A program made the position numbers and the translations under genes. 64,000 bases of DNA from NCBI GenBank assembly GCA_902630355.1, contig CACOUL010000006.1:53057-117056 (forward strand), written 5' to 3'. The notes beneath the pieces are model-generated. The model made no database searches, was not told where the DNA came from, and saw only the letters and a program-made list of their open reading frames with translations. Shown here one piece after another: positions 1-11,131 of this stretch. How positions within the stretch are numbered: position 1 is the stretch's first letter; every line of letters starts with the position of its first letter. This DNA is from Planctomycetaceae bacterium (lineage in GTDB: Bacteria; Planctomycetota; Planctomycetia; Pirellulales; UBA7805).

Positions 1-219
1 CTCCTTTTTTCACCAAAATATGGGTCAAAAAGGGCTGTTCGCTTGACTCACGCTTAGGACGGCGTAGAGTGAAATGAACGATCTGTCGGCTTTGATGGGT
101 TTCCCTTCCCTCCCGACAGGTCCTCCAGTGTGGCAGCGTCTGGTCAGAGGGCTTAGGACCCGTTTGCATTAATGGCCGTTGATGCGAAAGTGGCTCAGGA
201 GTTAACCGAAGGAATCGGC

Positions 220-441
220 ATGTTAGTGTTATCGCGAAAGAAAAACGAAAGCATCGTTATCAATGATGATATCACGATCGTCGTGGTAGAAATTCGTGGC
301 GATAAGGTCCGCCTAGGGGTTGAAGCCCCGAAGGAGGTCCCCGTACACCGACGCGAGGTCTATGACGCGATTCAGCACGGCGCTGCTGTCGAGACCCCCG
401 CCAAGGCACCGGAAGAACCCGATACCGCGGGGCCTGCCTAA
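220..441 (+). CDS. csrA: carbon storage regulator CsrA
   Basis: ORF 172..441; [51 protein letters not shown] is a full CsrA signature; the ATG at 220 is the likely start. Confidence 0.95.
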   Translation: MLVLSRKKNESIVINDDITIVVVEIRGDKVRLGVEAPKEVPVHRREVYDAIQHGAAVETPAKAPEEPDTAGPA

Positions 442-602
442 CATCGGGTTTTCTCGTGGGGTGTTGCTAGCTGCTGGGGCCCCCCTCTTCAACGACTGCG
501 TTCCAGATCGCACCATGATCGCATCGTCAGGCTCTTGACGGTGGCAACCGCATTTCTTTAATGTTGCAGACGTTCGGGCAGCGTTGTCGCGTTGCCTGCA
601 TC

Positions 603-675
603 GGCCCCATCGTCTAGCGGTCTAGGACTCCGGCCTTTCACGCCGGCAACACGGGTTCGAGTCCCGTTGGGGTCA
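603..675 (+). tRNA. tRNA-Glu (anticodon TTC)
   Basis: GGCCCCATCGTCTAGCGGTCTAGGACTCCGGCCTTTCACGCCGGCAACACGGGTTCGAGTCCCGTTGGGGTCA folds as a cloverleaf: acceptor GGCCCCA/TGGGGTC, anticodon arm CCGGC-CTTTCAC-GCCGG, T loop TTCGAGT. Confidence 0.95.
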
Positions 676-836
676 CTTTCGTATCGTTCGATACGTATTT
701 CGATAACGGAGAAACTTATCGGCCCACGCAGTGCCGCCGGATTTTCTCCGCTTGTGGGCTGGCGGCCCACTGGGCGGACTTGCATCCTCAACTCGGTCCC
801 GCCGCAAATCCACGGTTCAGGTGCTCGCCAACGATC

Positions 837-1793
837 ATGCAGACTCGCAGACTCGGAAAAACCGAACTCGACTTCACGACCATCGGCCTGGGGACCTGGG
901 CGATCGGGGGTGGCGACTGGAAATTCGGTTGGGGACCTCAGGATCCAGGCGCGGCGATCGACGGACTGCTGGCCGGATTGGAGTTGGGAATCAATTGGAT
1001 TGATACGGCACCTGTTTACGGCGACGGTGCCTCGGAGAGACTGGTCGGACAGGCACTTCAGCAGGCCTCACGCGATGATGTGTTGGTCGCGACCAAATGC
1101 TCGAGAAAGGTGCTGCCCGACGGGAGTGTCACCGGAATCCTCGATGCGGCGAGCGTCAAGGCCGAATGTGAGCAAAGCCTCAAACGTCTCGGCGTGGAAG
1201 TCATCGATCTTTATCAGATGCACTGGCCCGAGCCTGATCCTCAAATTGAAGAGGGTTGGGAAGCGATGATCGAGTTGAAGCGAGCCGGCAAAGTACGGGC
1301 CATCGGCGTTTCAAATTTTGATGTCGCGCAAATGGAACGTCTCGAGATGATGCATCCGGTGGCATCCCTTCAGCCGCCCTATAACATGTTTCAGCGAGAG
1401 GCGGAAACTGCGCTGTTCCCCCACTGCGCCGCACATCAGATAGGCATCGTCTGCTACAGTCCGCTCGCCAAAGGACTGTTGACCGGCGCGATGACCCAAG
1501 CCCGGGCAGCGGCTCTCGATCCGAGCGATCATCGCAGCCGCGATCCGCGGTTTGCGTCACCCCAACTCGAGTCAAATCTACAAATGGTCGACCGATTACA
1601 ATCGCTTGCCGAAAGCCATTCACGGTCGGTGGGCGAACTTGCCATCGCCTGGACGTTAAGGCGACCGGAAGTTACCTCGGCAATCGTGGGCGTGCGTCAT
1701 CGGGCGCAAATCGAAGGCACCTATGCTGCGGCCGACTGGCAACTGACGGCCGAGGATATTGCGCAGATTGAACAGATCCTCTCGGCTGAGTAA
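837..1793 (+). CDS. aldo/keto reductase
   Basis: MQTRRLGKTELDFTTIGLGTWAIGG...GINWIDTAPVYGDGASERLVGQAL...IDLYQMHWPEPD; typical AKR motifs. Confidence 0.9.
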   Translation: MQTRRLGKTELDFTTIGLGTWAIGGGDWKFGWGPQDPGAAIDGLLAGLELGINWIDTAPVYGDGASERLVGQALQQASRDDVLVATKCSRKVLPDGSVTGILDAASVKAECEQSLKRLGVEVIDLYQMHWPEPDPQIEEGWEAMIELKRAGKVRAIGVSNFDVAQMERLEMMHPVASLQPPYNMFQREAETALFPHCAAHQIGIVCYSPLAKGLLTGAMTQARAAALDPSDHRSRDPRFASPQLESNLQMVDRLQSLAESHSRSVGELAIAWTLRRPEVTSAIVGVRHRAQIEGTYAAADWQLTAEDIAQIEQILSAE

Positions 1794-1930
1794 GGCATGC
1801 ATTCTCCGTCGAACCGGACTCGGGCCGCGTAACACCCGCGTAACACCAAGGCCCATATTTTGCCCCGCCACTCACGGCCCCACCGCTACCCCTTCTGCCG
1901 GGATCACGGTAGACTGAGCGGAGTCGTCGC

Positions 1931-3172
1931 ATGACGCCACGAAAACAGACCAAAAACCGCTTGTCGGCATCCAAATCTCAATCTTCAGGAGACGGTCCTT
2001 TGAAAACATCTTTCTTCCAGACTTTGATTGTCCTGCTCATCGGTTGCTGGCTTGTGCCGTCTGATCAACTTTACGGGGAAACCACAAAAAAGAATGAGAG
2101 AACGACTGTGAAACAACAAGATTGGGGTACCGCTGACGGCAAAGAGGTTTTTCTTTACACGCTCGAGAGTAAAAGCGGCATCGTCTGCAAACTCACGAAC
2201 TGGGGTGCCACGATTACCGAACTGCACGTACCGGACCGCGACGGCAAGGTGGACGACATTGTGCTGGGCTACGAATCGCTCGCCCGTTGGCTCGACAGCG
2301 ATGGGAAGGGGAGCCCGAATCCGGCCTACATGGGCTGCACCGTCGGAAGGGTCTGCAACCGAATCGATAAAGGCCAATTTGAATTGGACGGAAAAAAACA
2401 CCAACTCGCCACGAACAACGATCCCAATCACCTCCACGGAGGGAACGTCGGTTGGGACAAGCAAGTCTGGAACAGCGAACCGGTCGAGAACGCTGACGGT
2501 GCCGGAGTGAAGTTCATGCTCACCAGTCCCGATGGCGATGAAAACTATCCCGGCGAGGTCAAGGCATCGGTCACCTACTTTCTCACCAACGACGGTGACT
2601 TGACGGCCGAGTTTTCTGCCAAGAGCGATCAGAACACCCCGGTCAACATGACCAATCACAGCTACTTCAACCTCAAGGGACAGGGCGAGGGCACGATTCT
2701 CGACCACCAACTCAAACTCGAGTCAGACCGCCAAACGACCTTTGATGAAACCGGGATCCCAACCGGAAAAATCGATAGCGTGAAAAACACGCCGCTCGAC
2801 TTCACCACACCGCGGGCTATCGGGGAGCGGATTGCCGTACTTACGGGCGATCCGGGCGGTTACGATCACAATTTCGTGCTGCGGGACGAAAAAGTGAGCG
2901 AGCCTCAATTGGCCGCCACGCTTTACGATCCGGAAACGGGTCGGGAATTGAAAATTTATACCACCGAAGTCGGCATCCAATTCTACTCGGGCAATTACCT
3001 CGACGGGGGCCTGACGGGGAAAGACGGCAAGGTCTACCACAAGCACTACGGCTTGTGCCTCGAACCGCAATTCCACCCCGACTCGATCAACCAGTCGCAT
3101 TTTCCCGACTCGGTTCTCAGTCCGGGAGAGACCTACACCCACAAGTGCATCTACAAGTTTGATGCACGCTAG
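1931..3172 (+). CDS. aldose 1-epimerase (galactose mutarotase), exported
   Basis: LTNWGATITELHVPDRDGKVDDIVLGYESL...NMTNHSYFNLKGQG...GLCLEPQFHPDSINQ; hydrophobic signal-like N-terminus. The true start may be internal. Confidence 0.9.
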   Translation: MTPRKQTKNRLSASKSQSSGDGPLKTSFFQTLIVLLIGCWLVPSDQLYGETTKKNERTTVKQQDWGTADGKEVFLYTLESKSGIVCKLTNWGATITELHVPDRDGKVDDIVLGYESLARWLDSDGKGSPNPAYMGCTVGRVCNRIDKGQFELDGKKHQLATNNDPNHLHGGNVGWDKQVWNSEPVENADGAGVKFMLTSPDGDENYPGEVKASVTYFLTNDGDLTAEFSAKSDQNTPVNMTNHSYFNLKGQGEGTILDHQLKLESDRQTTFDETGIPTGKIDSVKNTPLDFTTPRAIGERIAVLTGDPGGYDHNFVLRDEKVSEPQLAATLYDPETGRELKIYTTEVGIQFYSGNYLDGGLTGKDGKVYHKHYGLCLEPQFHPDSINQSHFPDSVLSPGETYTHKCIYKFDAR

Positions 3173-3225
3173 TCGAATGTGGACTGCATTAACGTGCGGA
3201 TCGTTGCGATGATTCCGTCGCGTGG

Positions 3226-3753
3226 CTAGTCGTAGGTGATCAGGCTGATCGTATCGTGCGGCGCGATGCGATTACGTCCACCCAGCGCCGAGAGTTCGAT
3301 CACGAAGGCGCATCCTACAATTTTTGCCCCGGCCCGCTCGATCAAGTGACAACACGCCTCGATCGTTCCGCCGGTCGCCAATAAATCGTCGACCAGCAAC
3401 ACCCGCTGCCCCACCTCGACCCCGTCGATGTGGATCTCGAGCGTATCGGTACCGTACTCCAGTTGGTAGCGGAACGCATGCGTATCGAAGGGCAGCTTAC
3501 CGGGCTTGCGAACCGGTACGAAACCGGCACCGATCTGGATTGCCAAGGGGGCCGCAAAAATAAAACCCCGCGCTTCGGCCGCAGCCACCACATCGATATC
3601 GAGATCGCGCACGCGTTCGGCCAGTTGCTCGACGGTCGCCCGCAACGCCTCGGGAGAAGCGAGGAGCGGCGTGATGTCGCGGAACAGGATCCCCGGCTTG
3701 GGGAAGTCGGGAATCGAGCGGATGTAATCTGCGATGGGAAAAGGCTCGGCCAT
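3226..3753 (-). CDS. apt: adenine phosphoribosyltransferase
   Basis: [24 protein letters not shown]...[30 protein letters not shown]-binding motif. Confidence 0.95.
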   Translation of the reverse strand: MAEPFPIADYIRSIPDFPKPGILFRDITPLLASPEALRATVEQLAERVRDLDIDVVAAAEARGFIFAAPLAIQIGAGFVPVRKPGKLPFDTHAFRYQLEYGTDTLEIHIDGVEVGQRVLLVDDLLATGGTIEACCHLIERAGAKIVGCAFVIELSALGGRNRIAPHDTISLITYD

Positions 3754-3804
3754 GAGGCCAAGTATAAATCCCACACACGAAAGGTACAGACCCTCGAAAA
3801 TCGG

Positions 3805-4662
3805 CTAATGCGGTCCCTGCAGGTTCGCATGCAACCGGCCGAGAGCCTCGGTCTCGATCTGGCGGACCCGCTCGCGGGTAAGGCTCAAGGCTTCGCCGAT
3901 TTCTTTCAGTGTGTGCGGTTCCCGATTATCGAGCCCGAACCGCATTCGCAACACGGTCGCCTCACGGGGATCCATTTCGTTGAGCAGTTGAAGGGCATGC
4001 TCGAGGATATCGGTCTCGAGCATGACATCTTCCGGATTTCTCAGTCGCTCGTCCTCAACCATCTCGCCGAGAGACCAGCCCGCTTCAGGTTGATCGGATT
4101 GCGGAGTCGAGTGATAGATACGAATGGCTTTCCTCACGATCGGCAGCTTCTTTTTCGGCAGGCCAAGAAGTCGAGCAACCTCTTCGTGGGTTGGGGCTCT
4201 GCGGAGTTCTTCGGTAAGCCTGACCGAGGCCCGTCTCCACTTCGAGAGCAACTCGACCATGTATGCGGGAATGCGGATCGTTTTGGCCGAGTTGATCAGC
4301 GCTCGCTTGATCGATTGTTTAATCCAATAACTGGCGTAGGTGGAAAATCGGGTGCCCATCGTGGGGTCGAAACCCTCGACGGCCCGCAACAATCCCAAAT
4401 TGCCTTCCTCGATCAGATCGGGAAGCGGCAGTCCCTTCCCGGTGTAGCCTCGGGCAATGTTGACCACCAGTCGCAAGTTGGCGCGGACCATATGATCCCG
4501 CGCCCGCACATCGCCGCGACCGATCGCTAGAGCCAATGTCTTTTCTTCTTCTGCAGAGAGCAGGTCGGTCTGATTGATTTCTCGAAGATAGGTTTCCAAA
4601 GGAGCTTGGGGGGGTGAATCCGCAGAGGAGAGCCTGGGGCTCTTGGTTTTGAGTGTTGGCAT
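3805..4662 (-). CDS. RNA polymerase sigma-70 family factor (RpoD/SigA-type, short)
   Basis: DPVRTYLREI-like DAPLETYLREINQTDLLSAEEE, GNLGLLRAVEGFDPTMGTRFSTYASYWIKQSIKRAL, C-terminal LKEIGEALSLTRERVRQIETEALGRL. Confidence 0.93.
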   Translation of the reverse strand: MPTLKTKSPRLSSADSPPQAPLETYLREINQTDLLSAEEEKTLALAIGRGDVRARDHMVRANLRLVVNIARGYTGKGLPLPDLIEEGNLGLLRAVEGFDPTMGTRFSTYASYWIKQSIKRALINSAKTIRIPAYMVELLSKWRRASVRLTEELRRAPTHEEVARLLGLPKKKLPIVRKAIRIYHSTPQSDQPEAGWSLGEMVEDERLRNPEDVMLETDILEHALQLLNEMDPREATVLRMRFGLDNREPHTLKEIGEALSLTRERVRQIETEALGRLHANLQGPH

Positions 4663-4923
4663 TTTTTACTGCTCGGGTTGGCTTTACTTCCTGGATAGAA
4701 CACAGTATCGACGGTGAGATCAACGATTCTGTAATCCAGCGGAAATAAGAGGGAGCAGAGCAGTTGTAATTCCCCTGCTGTTTGTAGGGGAAAGGAGGGC
4801 CATCCGCCGCACGGGCGGTATGCCTCTCGCTGATGCAGACCGAACCGACCGTTTCGCGCACGATCCGCAAATGGGCGGTCCGCGCATCGGTGAGGGATAA
4901 AACGATTGCAGCGATTCTACGGA

Positions 4924-6729
4924 TTACTCGTCGCTCTCTGCATCCGAAGCTTCGCTCGCCGTTTGGATAAGCGGTCCCGCAGAATCACCGACGCCCCCTT
5001 TCAGTGACTCGGTCGACTTGGATGGCGCGGAGGCTGCTTCCTCAACGACCGCCTGGTGCTGTGCCTGCAATTCTTCGATGTCTCCAGACCGACGAGAAAG
5101 TCCGATTTTTCGCTCCTCGACATCGACCCGCAACACCCGCACCTCGATTTCTTCGCCTTCCTTCACCACCGTCTCCGGATTTTCCACCTTTTCATCTGAA
5201 AGTTCGGAGATATGCAGCAGACCTTCCAGGCCATTTTCCAGTCCGACAAAGACACCAAAATTGGTCAGTTTTGTCACGGTTCCCGTCACCGTCTGACCCG
5301 GTTGATACTTCTGGGGAATATCGGTTTCCCAGGGATCTTCGCTGAGTTGCTTAATGCCCAAGGCGATCCGACGACGCTGCTGATCGACCGACAGCACTTT
5401 GCACTCGATCTCCTGCCCTTTCTCCAGAACCTCGCTCGGATGACTCACCTTCCGGGTCCACGACATATCACTCACGTGCAAAAGGCCATCGATCCCTTCC
5501 TCAATCTCAATAAATGCCCCGTAGTTGGTGAGATTGCGCACTCGACCTTTGATCATGCTGTCGGGAGGATAGTTGTCGGCCACCTTGTCCCAAGGATTCG
5601 CCTGCGTCTGTTTCATTCCGAGTGAAATCTCTTGTTTCTCCTCGTTGATCCCCAGCACGACCACGTTGATCGCCTCGCCTATGGACACCAACTCGTTCGG
5701 ATGATTGATCCGCCGCGTCCAGGACATCTCGCTGATATGCACGAGCCCCTCAATCCCGTCTTCAAGTTTCACAAACGCACCGTAACTCATCACGTTGACG
5801 ACGGTACCCTCGACCACGCCATCGACCGGATACTTCTTCGCCACACTCTCCCAGGGACTCGAAGTTTTTTGCTTGAGACCGAGGGCAATTTTTTCTTTTT
5901 CGTAATCGATGTTCAAAATTTGAACTTCGATTTCCTGATCGATCGACGTCATCTCCGAGGGATGCCCGATCCGACCCCAACTCATGTCGGTGATATGCAG
6001 CAGACCGTCGAGACCTCCGAGATCCACAAATGCGCCGAAGTCGGCAATATTTTTGACAACTCCCTTACGCAACTGACCCACTTCTAGATCCTGCAAGAGT
6101 TTCGATTTCTTTTCCTGGCGTTCATCTTCGATGAGCGATCGACGGGAGACAACAATATTGCGACGGGCATCGTCGATCTTGAGCACCTTGCACTCGATCG
6201 ACTTACCGATGTATTCACCAATGTCCGCCGGGCGGCGAATATCGACCTGACTCGCCGGGAGAAATACATTCACCCCGATATCGACAAGCAAACCGCCCTT
6301 AATCTTCCGGGTGACCATGCCGTTAACGACATCCCCTTCGTTGACGGTGGACATCACTTTTTCCCATTCGCGAATCCGTTTCGCTTTGCGCTTGCTCAGT
6401 TGGAGCATGCCCTGGAAACCTTCGTTGAGTCCCGATGAGCCCTCGACATCCTCGATCAGGACATCGACCTCTTCACCGACCACCGGTTGCTCATCGTCCT
6501 CTTCCCATTCATTCAGGGGAATGATGCCCTCGCTCTTATAGCCGACATCAACCAAAACGAACTCGGAATCGACCCGCAGGATTTTTCCCGAAACAATCTG
6601 ATTGACATCCAGCTCATCACCTGGCGCAAAGATTTCCTCTGCACTCTGATCGCCCATGGCGTTTTTGAGTTCTGTTTCCCAATCTTCAATACCTGCGTCG
6701 ATTCCTCGGATAAGATTTCGGTTGACCAT
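4924..6729 (-). CDS. rpsA: 30S ribosomal protein S1
   Basis: Multiple S1 domains (e.g. [60 protein letters not shown]). Confidence 0.96.
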   Translation of the reverse strand: MVNRNLIRGIDAGIEDWETELKNAMGDQSAEEIFAPGDELDVNQIVSGKILRVDSEFVLVDVGYKSEGIIPLNEWEEDDEQPVVGEEVDVLIEDVEGSSGLNEGFQGMLQLSKRKAKRIREWEKVMSTVNEGDVVNGMVTRKIKGGLLVDIGVNVFLPASQVDIRRPADIGEYIGKSIECKVLKIDDARRNIVVSRRSLIEDERQEKKSKLLQDLEVGQLRKGVVKNIADFGAFVDLGGLDGLLHITDMSWGRIGHPSEMTSIDQEIEVQILNIDYEKEKIALGLKQKTSSPWESVAKKYPVDGVVEGTVVNVMSYGAFVKLEDGIEGLVHISEMSWTRRINHPNELVSIGEAINVVVLGINEEKQEISLGMKQTQANPWDKVADNYPPDSMIKGRVRNLTNYGAFIEIEEGIDGLLHVSDMSWTRKVSHPSEVLEKGQEIECKVLSVDQQRRRIALGIKQLSEDPWETDIPQKYQPGQTVTGTVTKLTNFGVFVGLENGLEGLLHISELSDEKVENPETVVKEGEEIEVRVLRVDVEERKIGLSRRSGDIEELQAQHQAVVEEAASAPSKSTESLKGGVGDSAGPLIQTASEASDAESDE

Positions 6730-6976
6730 GATTTTCGCTAAGGGGGTTGGTTCGCTGCTTTAAGAAGATGAGCTTCGCGGAAAGAAATGCGCTCGGCAGC
6801 AAAAGGAAAGATTCGCATCGCCCGGCCGACCACCGTGGCGGGCCTTGGAACAGACGATCGACATAAGTTGCTGATTCTAGAGCAAAGTCAGCGTGGAGAA
6901 AACCCGCAACACGCTTCTCGCGAGACAAAAACAGGCCCGATTGACGGCAAGGAACCACCCCTTTACCGCCCAGTTC

Positions 6977-7621
6977 TTAACAATGTGCCTCCGCGGCTGC
7001 CACACATGTTTCGACGCGTGCACGCACTTCGGCAATCAACGCCGTGTCGTCGAGCGTAGCGATTTCCTCCGGTCCAAGCGAAGGGCCCACCTCAATTTGA
7101 ATCGTTTCAGCGCAAGGAAAAGAACGGGTTCGGGGCCAGGCTCGGTAGGCACCGGCGATGCCCACCGGCAACAATTGAACCCCACCGCGACGCGCCAGCG
7201 CACAAAAACCGGGTTTAAATACGCCCACCTTTCCATCCCGCGTGCGAGAACCTTCAGGAAATACGAGAACCATCTGGCCGTACTTGAGTCGACGAAGAGT
7301 CTCTTTCATCCCCGACAGCCCAACTCCATCGCGATCAATCGGGATCGCACCCAGCGTGTAAATCAACCAACCGAGCGGTGGAAATTTAAACAAGGTCTCT
7401 CGCGCCATGTAATTGAGTGGTCGGCGAAAAAACATGCCAATCATGGGTGGATCAAGATGACTCTGATGATTGGCGACCACCACCACCGGTCCCTCGACCG
7501 GTTCACGGAGAATGCCACGCAAGCGAATTCGGAAAAAAAGGACGCCACCCAACAGTAACAGTGCCTGCATCAGCCGGTAAAACAGGTGGCTCCATAGCGG
7601 TCGCTGCATATCCCGCTCCAT
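6977..7621 (-). CDS. 1-acyl-sn-glycerol-3-phosphate acyltransferase (PlsC family)
   Basis: VVVANHQSHLDPPMIGMF (HX4D), IPIDRDG, VFPEGSRTRDGKVGVFKPG. Confidence 0.93.
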   Translation of the reverse strand: MERDMQRPLWSHLFYRLMQALLLLGGVLFFRIRLRGILREPVEGPVVVVANHQSHLDPPMIGMFFRRPLNYMARETLFKFPPLGWLIYTLGAIPIDRDGVGLSGMKETLRRLKYGQMVLVFPEGSRTRDGKVGVFKPGFCALARRGGVQLLPVGIAGAYRAWPRTRSFPCAETIQIEVGPSLGPEEIATLDDTALIAEVRARVETCVAAAEAHC

Positions 7622-7659
7622 TTCTCGAATCAGTCGCTCAAATAAAAATTTAAATTCGT

Positions 7660-8301
7660 TTATTTCTTATGAACCAATGCCTCTAAGGAGGCGATCACGT
7701 CGTCAATCATCATCCCATCCGTTACCACCTCGATCGCGTCGGCCGCTTTTTGTAGCGGTCCCACAGTTCGACTTCGGTCCCGCTCATCGCGGAGATCTTG
7801 TGCCGCGCGAATCTTATCGATCGAAACGGTTTCGCCCTCGCTCTCCCGCTCGGCCTGCCTTCGTCGCGCGCGCTCGCCGGCCGATGCGGTGAGAAAAATT
7901 TTGCATTCCGCATCCGGAAATACGACTGTCCCCTGATCGCGTCCTTCGGTCACCACATTGCGTCCGACCGCCCATTCCCGCTGTCGCAATACAAGCAGTT
8001 CGCGGACCGCCGGATCGTCGGCCATGTAGTGGATACTCGCGGTCACTTCTGCAGTGCGAATCGGTTCCGAGACATCTTCACCGTTAACACTCACCACTGC
8101 GCCTTTCAGTTCGATGGATGTCCCACGGACAAGTGCTAAGCGTGCAGCGGCATCTTCCATCACTATTTTCGCCTGCAGCGCCGCATAGGTCACCGCGCGA
8201 TACATCGCCCCGGTATCGAGAAAGACGTAGCCGAGCTGCGAGGCGAGTCTGCGGGCAACAGTCGATTTACCGGCACCGGCAGGGCCGTCAATCGTCACGA
8301 T
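7660..8301 (-). CDS. cmk: cytidylate kinase
   Basis: MIVTIDGPAGAGKSTVARRLASQLGYVFLDTGAMYRAVTYAAL...EGRDQGTVVFPDAECKIFLTASAGERARRR. Confidence 0.95.
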   Translation of the reverse strand: MVTIDGPAGAGKSTVARRLASQLGYVFLDTGAMYRAVTYAALQAKIVMEDAAARLALVRGTSIELKGAVVSVNGEDVSEPIRTAEVTASIHYMADDPAVRELLVLRQREWAVGRNVVTEGRDQGTVVFPDAECKIFLTASAGERARRRQAERESEGETVSIDKIRAAQDLRDERDRSRTVGPLQKAADAIEVVTDGMMIDDVIASLEALVHKK

Positions 8302-11015
8302 CATTCGACAAACTCCAGTTCCAGAAGACACAATTCTCCGGGGGCCATCTCTAGTGCGACCCGATCCGGTTCGGTGGTAAGGGCCGCAATCTCGGCGTGC
8401 GTAAAGTCGAGTTTACGTGCCGTCCGAAGCGAGCGGAAGCAGCGCACGGTCGCCCGACTGCGTCGGCCGCCGGTCTCAAGTAACCTGAGCCGCAAGCGCT
8501 GCTGGGGCGGTTCGCCAACGAACTGAGCATCGGTCACCTTGACCTTCGGGTCGCTCAGATGCAGTACCCAGGCCGACGGTGGATCGATCGGCGGGCGAGA
8601 GAGCGGCTGTGTGGCCGGTTCGACGAATCGACTCCAGGCCGACTCGGCAGGCGAGGGCAAATCGACCCCCACGCTCCAAGAAAAGTCGCGGGCCGTCTCT
8701 CCAGGAGGGATCAAAAGCATATCCAAGTGTCCGGTCTCGACCAGCGCGTGATAGGGAATGCCGCCGGGCAGTACGCTGACCGTGCTGCCGGCCGCTTCAA
8801 GATCCAGAAAATGAGGGCCCTCGATCCGTGTGCGGAACGTCCGCTGCCGGACCGCACCGACCCCACGGTAAACCGCATCGCCCGGCCACGCAAAGCGGAT
8901 GCCATAATACGATTGCCACGGATTGCCCTGCGGTTCGCGTTGGGGTTGCAACTGCAGTTGAAAGTCAACAAGCGGTGCGCCGCGGGCGATCGACACGGTT
9001 TGTTCGAAGCGGCACAGGAGAGAATCATCCTCGTCGAGCAAGCGGCCTGAAATCGTTTGCATTGCTCGGAAGGGCCCATCGCTGGATTGCTTGATCGCGT
9101 CGGCAACCATCGAACTATACTGCGGCAGCGACCGGTTGGCGGGCGACGGTGAGCGGAGCGCCACCCGCTGCGAGAGCAGGTTCCCGCGCGTGCCGACCGC
9201 GTGCAGCGACTTGAGCCCCCCGCTGAGCGGATCGAAGCGCAGTTCGCAAAATTCGTTACGCAGCAAGTGCTCTTCAACCATGGGTTTTCCACCCGGTGGC
9301 TGCCACGCCTCTCCGTCGCCGGTCATCCAGTGGTAACCGAGTGCCGGAACGGTAACCACGACCTGTCTGCTGCCGTCGAGTTCTGCCGCAGCCTGAACCC
9401 CGCCGGTCAGCACGGGCATCCGCTCGAAGGCGACATCGACCACCAGCGTTTGCTCGTTTGTCGAGGGATTTAATAGCAACAGGCCGTCAACTGCGTCGCC
9501 GTCGGCCTCTGGCAAATGGCGGGCGACCCACTCGGTCGGCGACATCTCATCCGGCCGGTCACGATGACCGCAGAGCGCCGCCGCCAGCAGCGAGAGGCCA
9601 GCCTCCCGACGGTACTCCGCCGCGCGGGCCGTGCGGGCAACCATCGGTGAAACGGACGCCTCTCCCGCCGCCGCTGCCTGGCGGAGGTAAGGCGTGCGGT
9701 AATCGTCGGCGTCGAACCGCGTGGGACCGGTCATCAACTCCGCCTCTCGCAGACACACATCGAGCGACACAAATTTTCCGAGGACCGAGGCAAAGCCGGT
9801 AATCCGCCGCAGTCGCTGATACCAGCGACTCGCATAACCCGGATAGTGCGCAAGGCCGATGGCCGCCACGTGGTCGTGATCCATTGCCTCACCCAATTCG
9901 CGAGGCAACCGCAACACACTCTCCGGCTCGGCTACACTCAGTGGCATGCGAGCCAGGGCCGTGATGCTCGATCCGTCGACCCCCTGCCACGCAATGGCGC
10001 CGTGGTAACTTTCAGGACACCGCGTGCCATCGAGCGATTGATGCAGCGCACCGATGTAGCCAAGTTTATGAAGGACTTGGGGCAGTTGCGGGTGCAAACC
10101 GAATTTCCGCCGCCCGTAAATCGCAGGCCGCTTGCCGAGCACGTCCTCATAGAGGGCAAGGCCAACCTTAAATTCGTCAACGAGCTGTTCGGTCGAAAAA
10201 AGACCGAGCGGGGCCTGCTCGTCGCACTCCCCGCCAATCAGACACAAGCGTTCCGCCTCGATCGCCCCTTGCATGGTGGCCACCAAGGCGGGGTCCTCCT
10301 CGGTGATCCGCCGCAGTTGGTCGGCCGTGATCATCAAATTGATCGGCGCGCCATGCGCCAACTCCCGGGCAATATCTTTTGCCCGGGTGGTGGGTGCCAC
10401 GAGGGTTAAGTCAAAGAGGAATGTATCGACCGGATAGAAGTGATCTTTCGCTTCGGCCAGCGCATCGTAGCAGCGGCCGAGCATCTCGCGGACCTCGGCC
10501 GTATTCCCTCCCACCGCCGCATCGGCTGCGGCAAGCAGAAGTTTGGAAAAGCGATCGCCATCGAGCAGGCTACTGTATCGCATCCGCACGGTAAGTACTT
10601 CGGTGAGCAGATGGCAGAGGCCCAAAGCCAAAAAGTCCTCTACAATCTCCGGCGGTACTTCCGCCGCGTTGGTTTCGATCTTTTCCAGAGCACTGGCAAT
10701 CAACGCCCTCTCATCGCCCACCTCGCCACAATCGATGACTGTCGCCCCGGCACTCTGCAACTCGTCGACAAAGTAGCCTGGCATATCATCGCGGCACACT
10801 TGCGGCAGCATCACCAGGCTGCTCTCCCAACTGACCTCCTCACCCAACTCGCTGCGTCTCCAACTCGGCACGGTGCGAGCAGCGGCGATCAGCGCCGGGT
10901 GCCAAAGTGCGGTGTAGCCGGCGAGAATCTCATCTGCTCGCTCTCCCTCCAAATGAAAGGGAAAGTCATCCAGGCTGTGGCAGGGCAGCAGGGTAATGAG
11001 TTGTTGGTAGGCCAT
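8301..11015 (-). CDS. large GH38-like (alpha-mannosidase-type) protein
   Basis: 904 aa; segments such as EAERLCLIGGECDEQAPLGLFSTEQLVDEFKVGLALYEDVLGKRPAIYGRRKFGLHPQLPQVLHKLGY resemble GH38 catalytic region; C-terminal beta-sandwich-like half. Confidence 0.6.
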   Translation of the reverse strand: MAYQQLITLLPCHSLDDFPFHLEGERADEILAGYTALWHPALIAAARTVPSWRRSELGEEVSWESSLVMLPQVCRDDMPGYFVDELQSAGATVIDCGEVGDERALIASALEKIETNAAEVPPEIVEDFLALGLCHLLTEVLTVRMRYSSLLDGDRFSKLLLAAADAAVGGNTAEVREMLGRCYDALAEAKDHFYPVDTFLFDLTLVAPTTRAKDIARELAHGAPINLMITADQLRRITEEDPALVATMQGAIEAERLCLIGGECDEQAPLGLFSTEQLVDEFKVGLALYEDVLGKRPAIYGRRKFGLHPQLPQVLHKLGYIGALHQSLDGTRCPESYHGAIAWQGVDGSSITALARMPLSVAEPESVLRLPRELGEAMDHDHVAAIGLAHYPGYASRWYQRLRRITGFASVLGKFVSLDVCLREAELMTGPTRFDADDYRTPYLRQAAAAGEASVSPMVARTARAAEYRREAGLSLLAAALCGHRDRPDEMSPTEWVARHLPEADGDAVDGLLLLNPSTNEQTLVVDVAFERMPVLTGGVQAAAELDGSRQVVVTVPALGYHWMTGDGEAWQPPGGKPMVEEHLLRNEFCELRFDPLSGGLKSLHAVGTRGNLLSQRVALRSPSPANRSLPQYSSMVADAIKQSSDGPFRAMQTISGRLLDEDDSLLCRFEQTVSIARGAPLVDFQLQLQPQREPQGNPWQSYYGIRFAWPGDAVYRGVGAVRQRTFRTRIEGPHFLDLEAAGSTVSVLPGGIPYHALVETGHLDMLLIPPGETARDFSWSVGVDLPSPAESAWSRFVEPATQPLSRPPIDPPSAWVLHLSDPKVKVTDAQFVGEPPQQRLRLRLLETGGRRSRATVRCFRSLRTARKLDFTHAEIAALTTEPDRVALEMAPGELCLLELEFVE

Positions 11016-11018
11016 CGC

Positions 11019-11054
11019 GTTGCTTCGACTGTTGCTTCGACTGTTGCCTCGACA
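11019..11054. repeat. three tandem 12-bp units (GTTGCTTCGACT x2, GTTGCCTCGACA)
   Basis: Read directly; abuts the start codon of the GH38-like gene (minus strand). Confidence 0.95.
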
Positions 11055-11131
11055 GGGGGGCAGAGGCAGGCCTCCATCCTAATCCATACCCCCACTTGGC
11101 AACATCCGCGGCCTGCACGAGGCGAGATGCG

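Noticed and set aside
3430-4530. 366-aa plus-strand ORF
   Set aside because: Antisense to apt and the sigma factor gene; no family-like motifs; high-GC antisense artefact.
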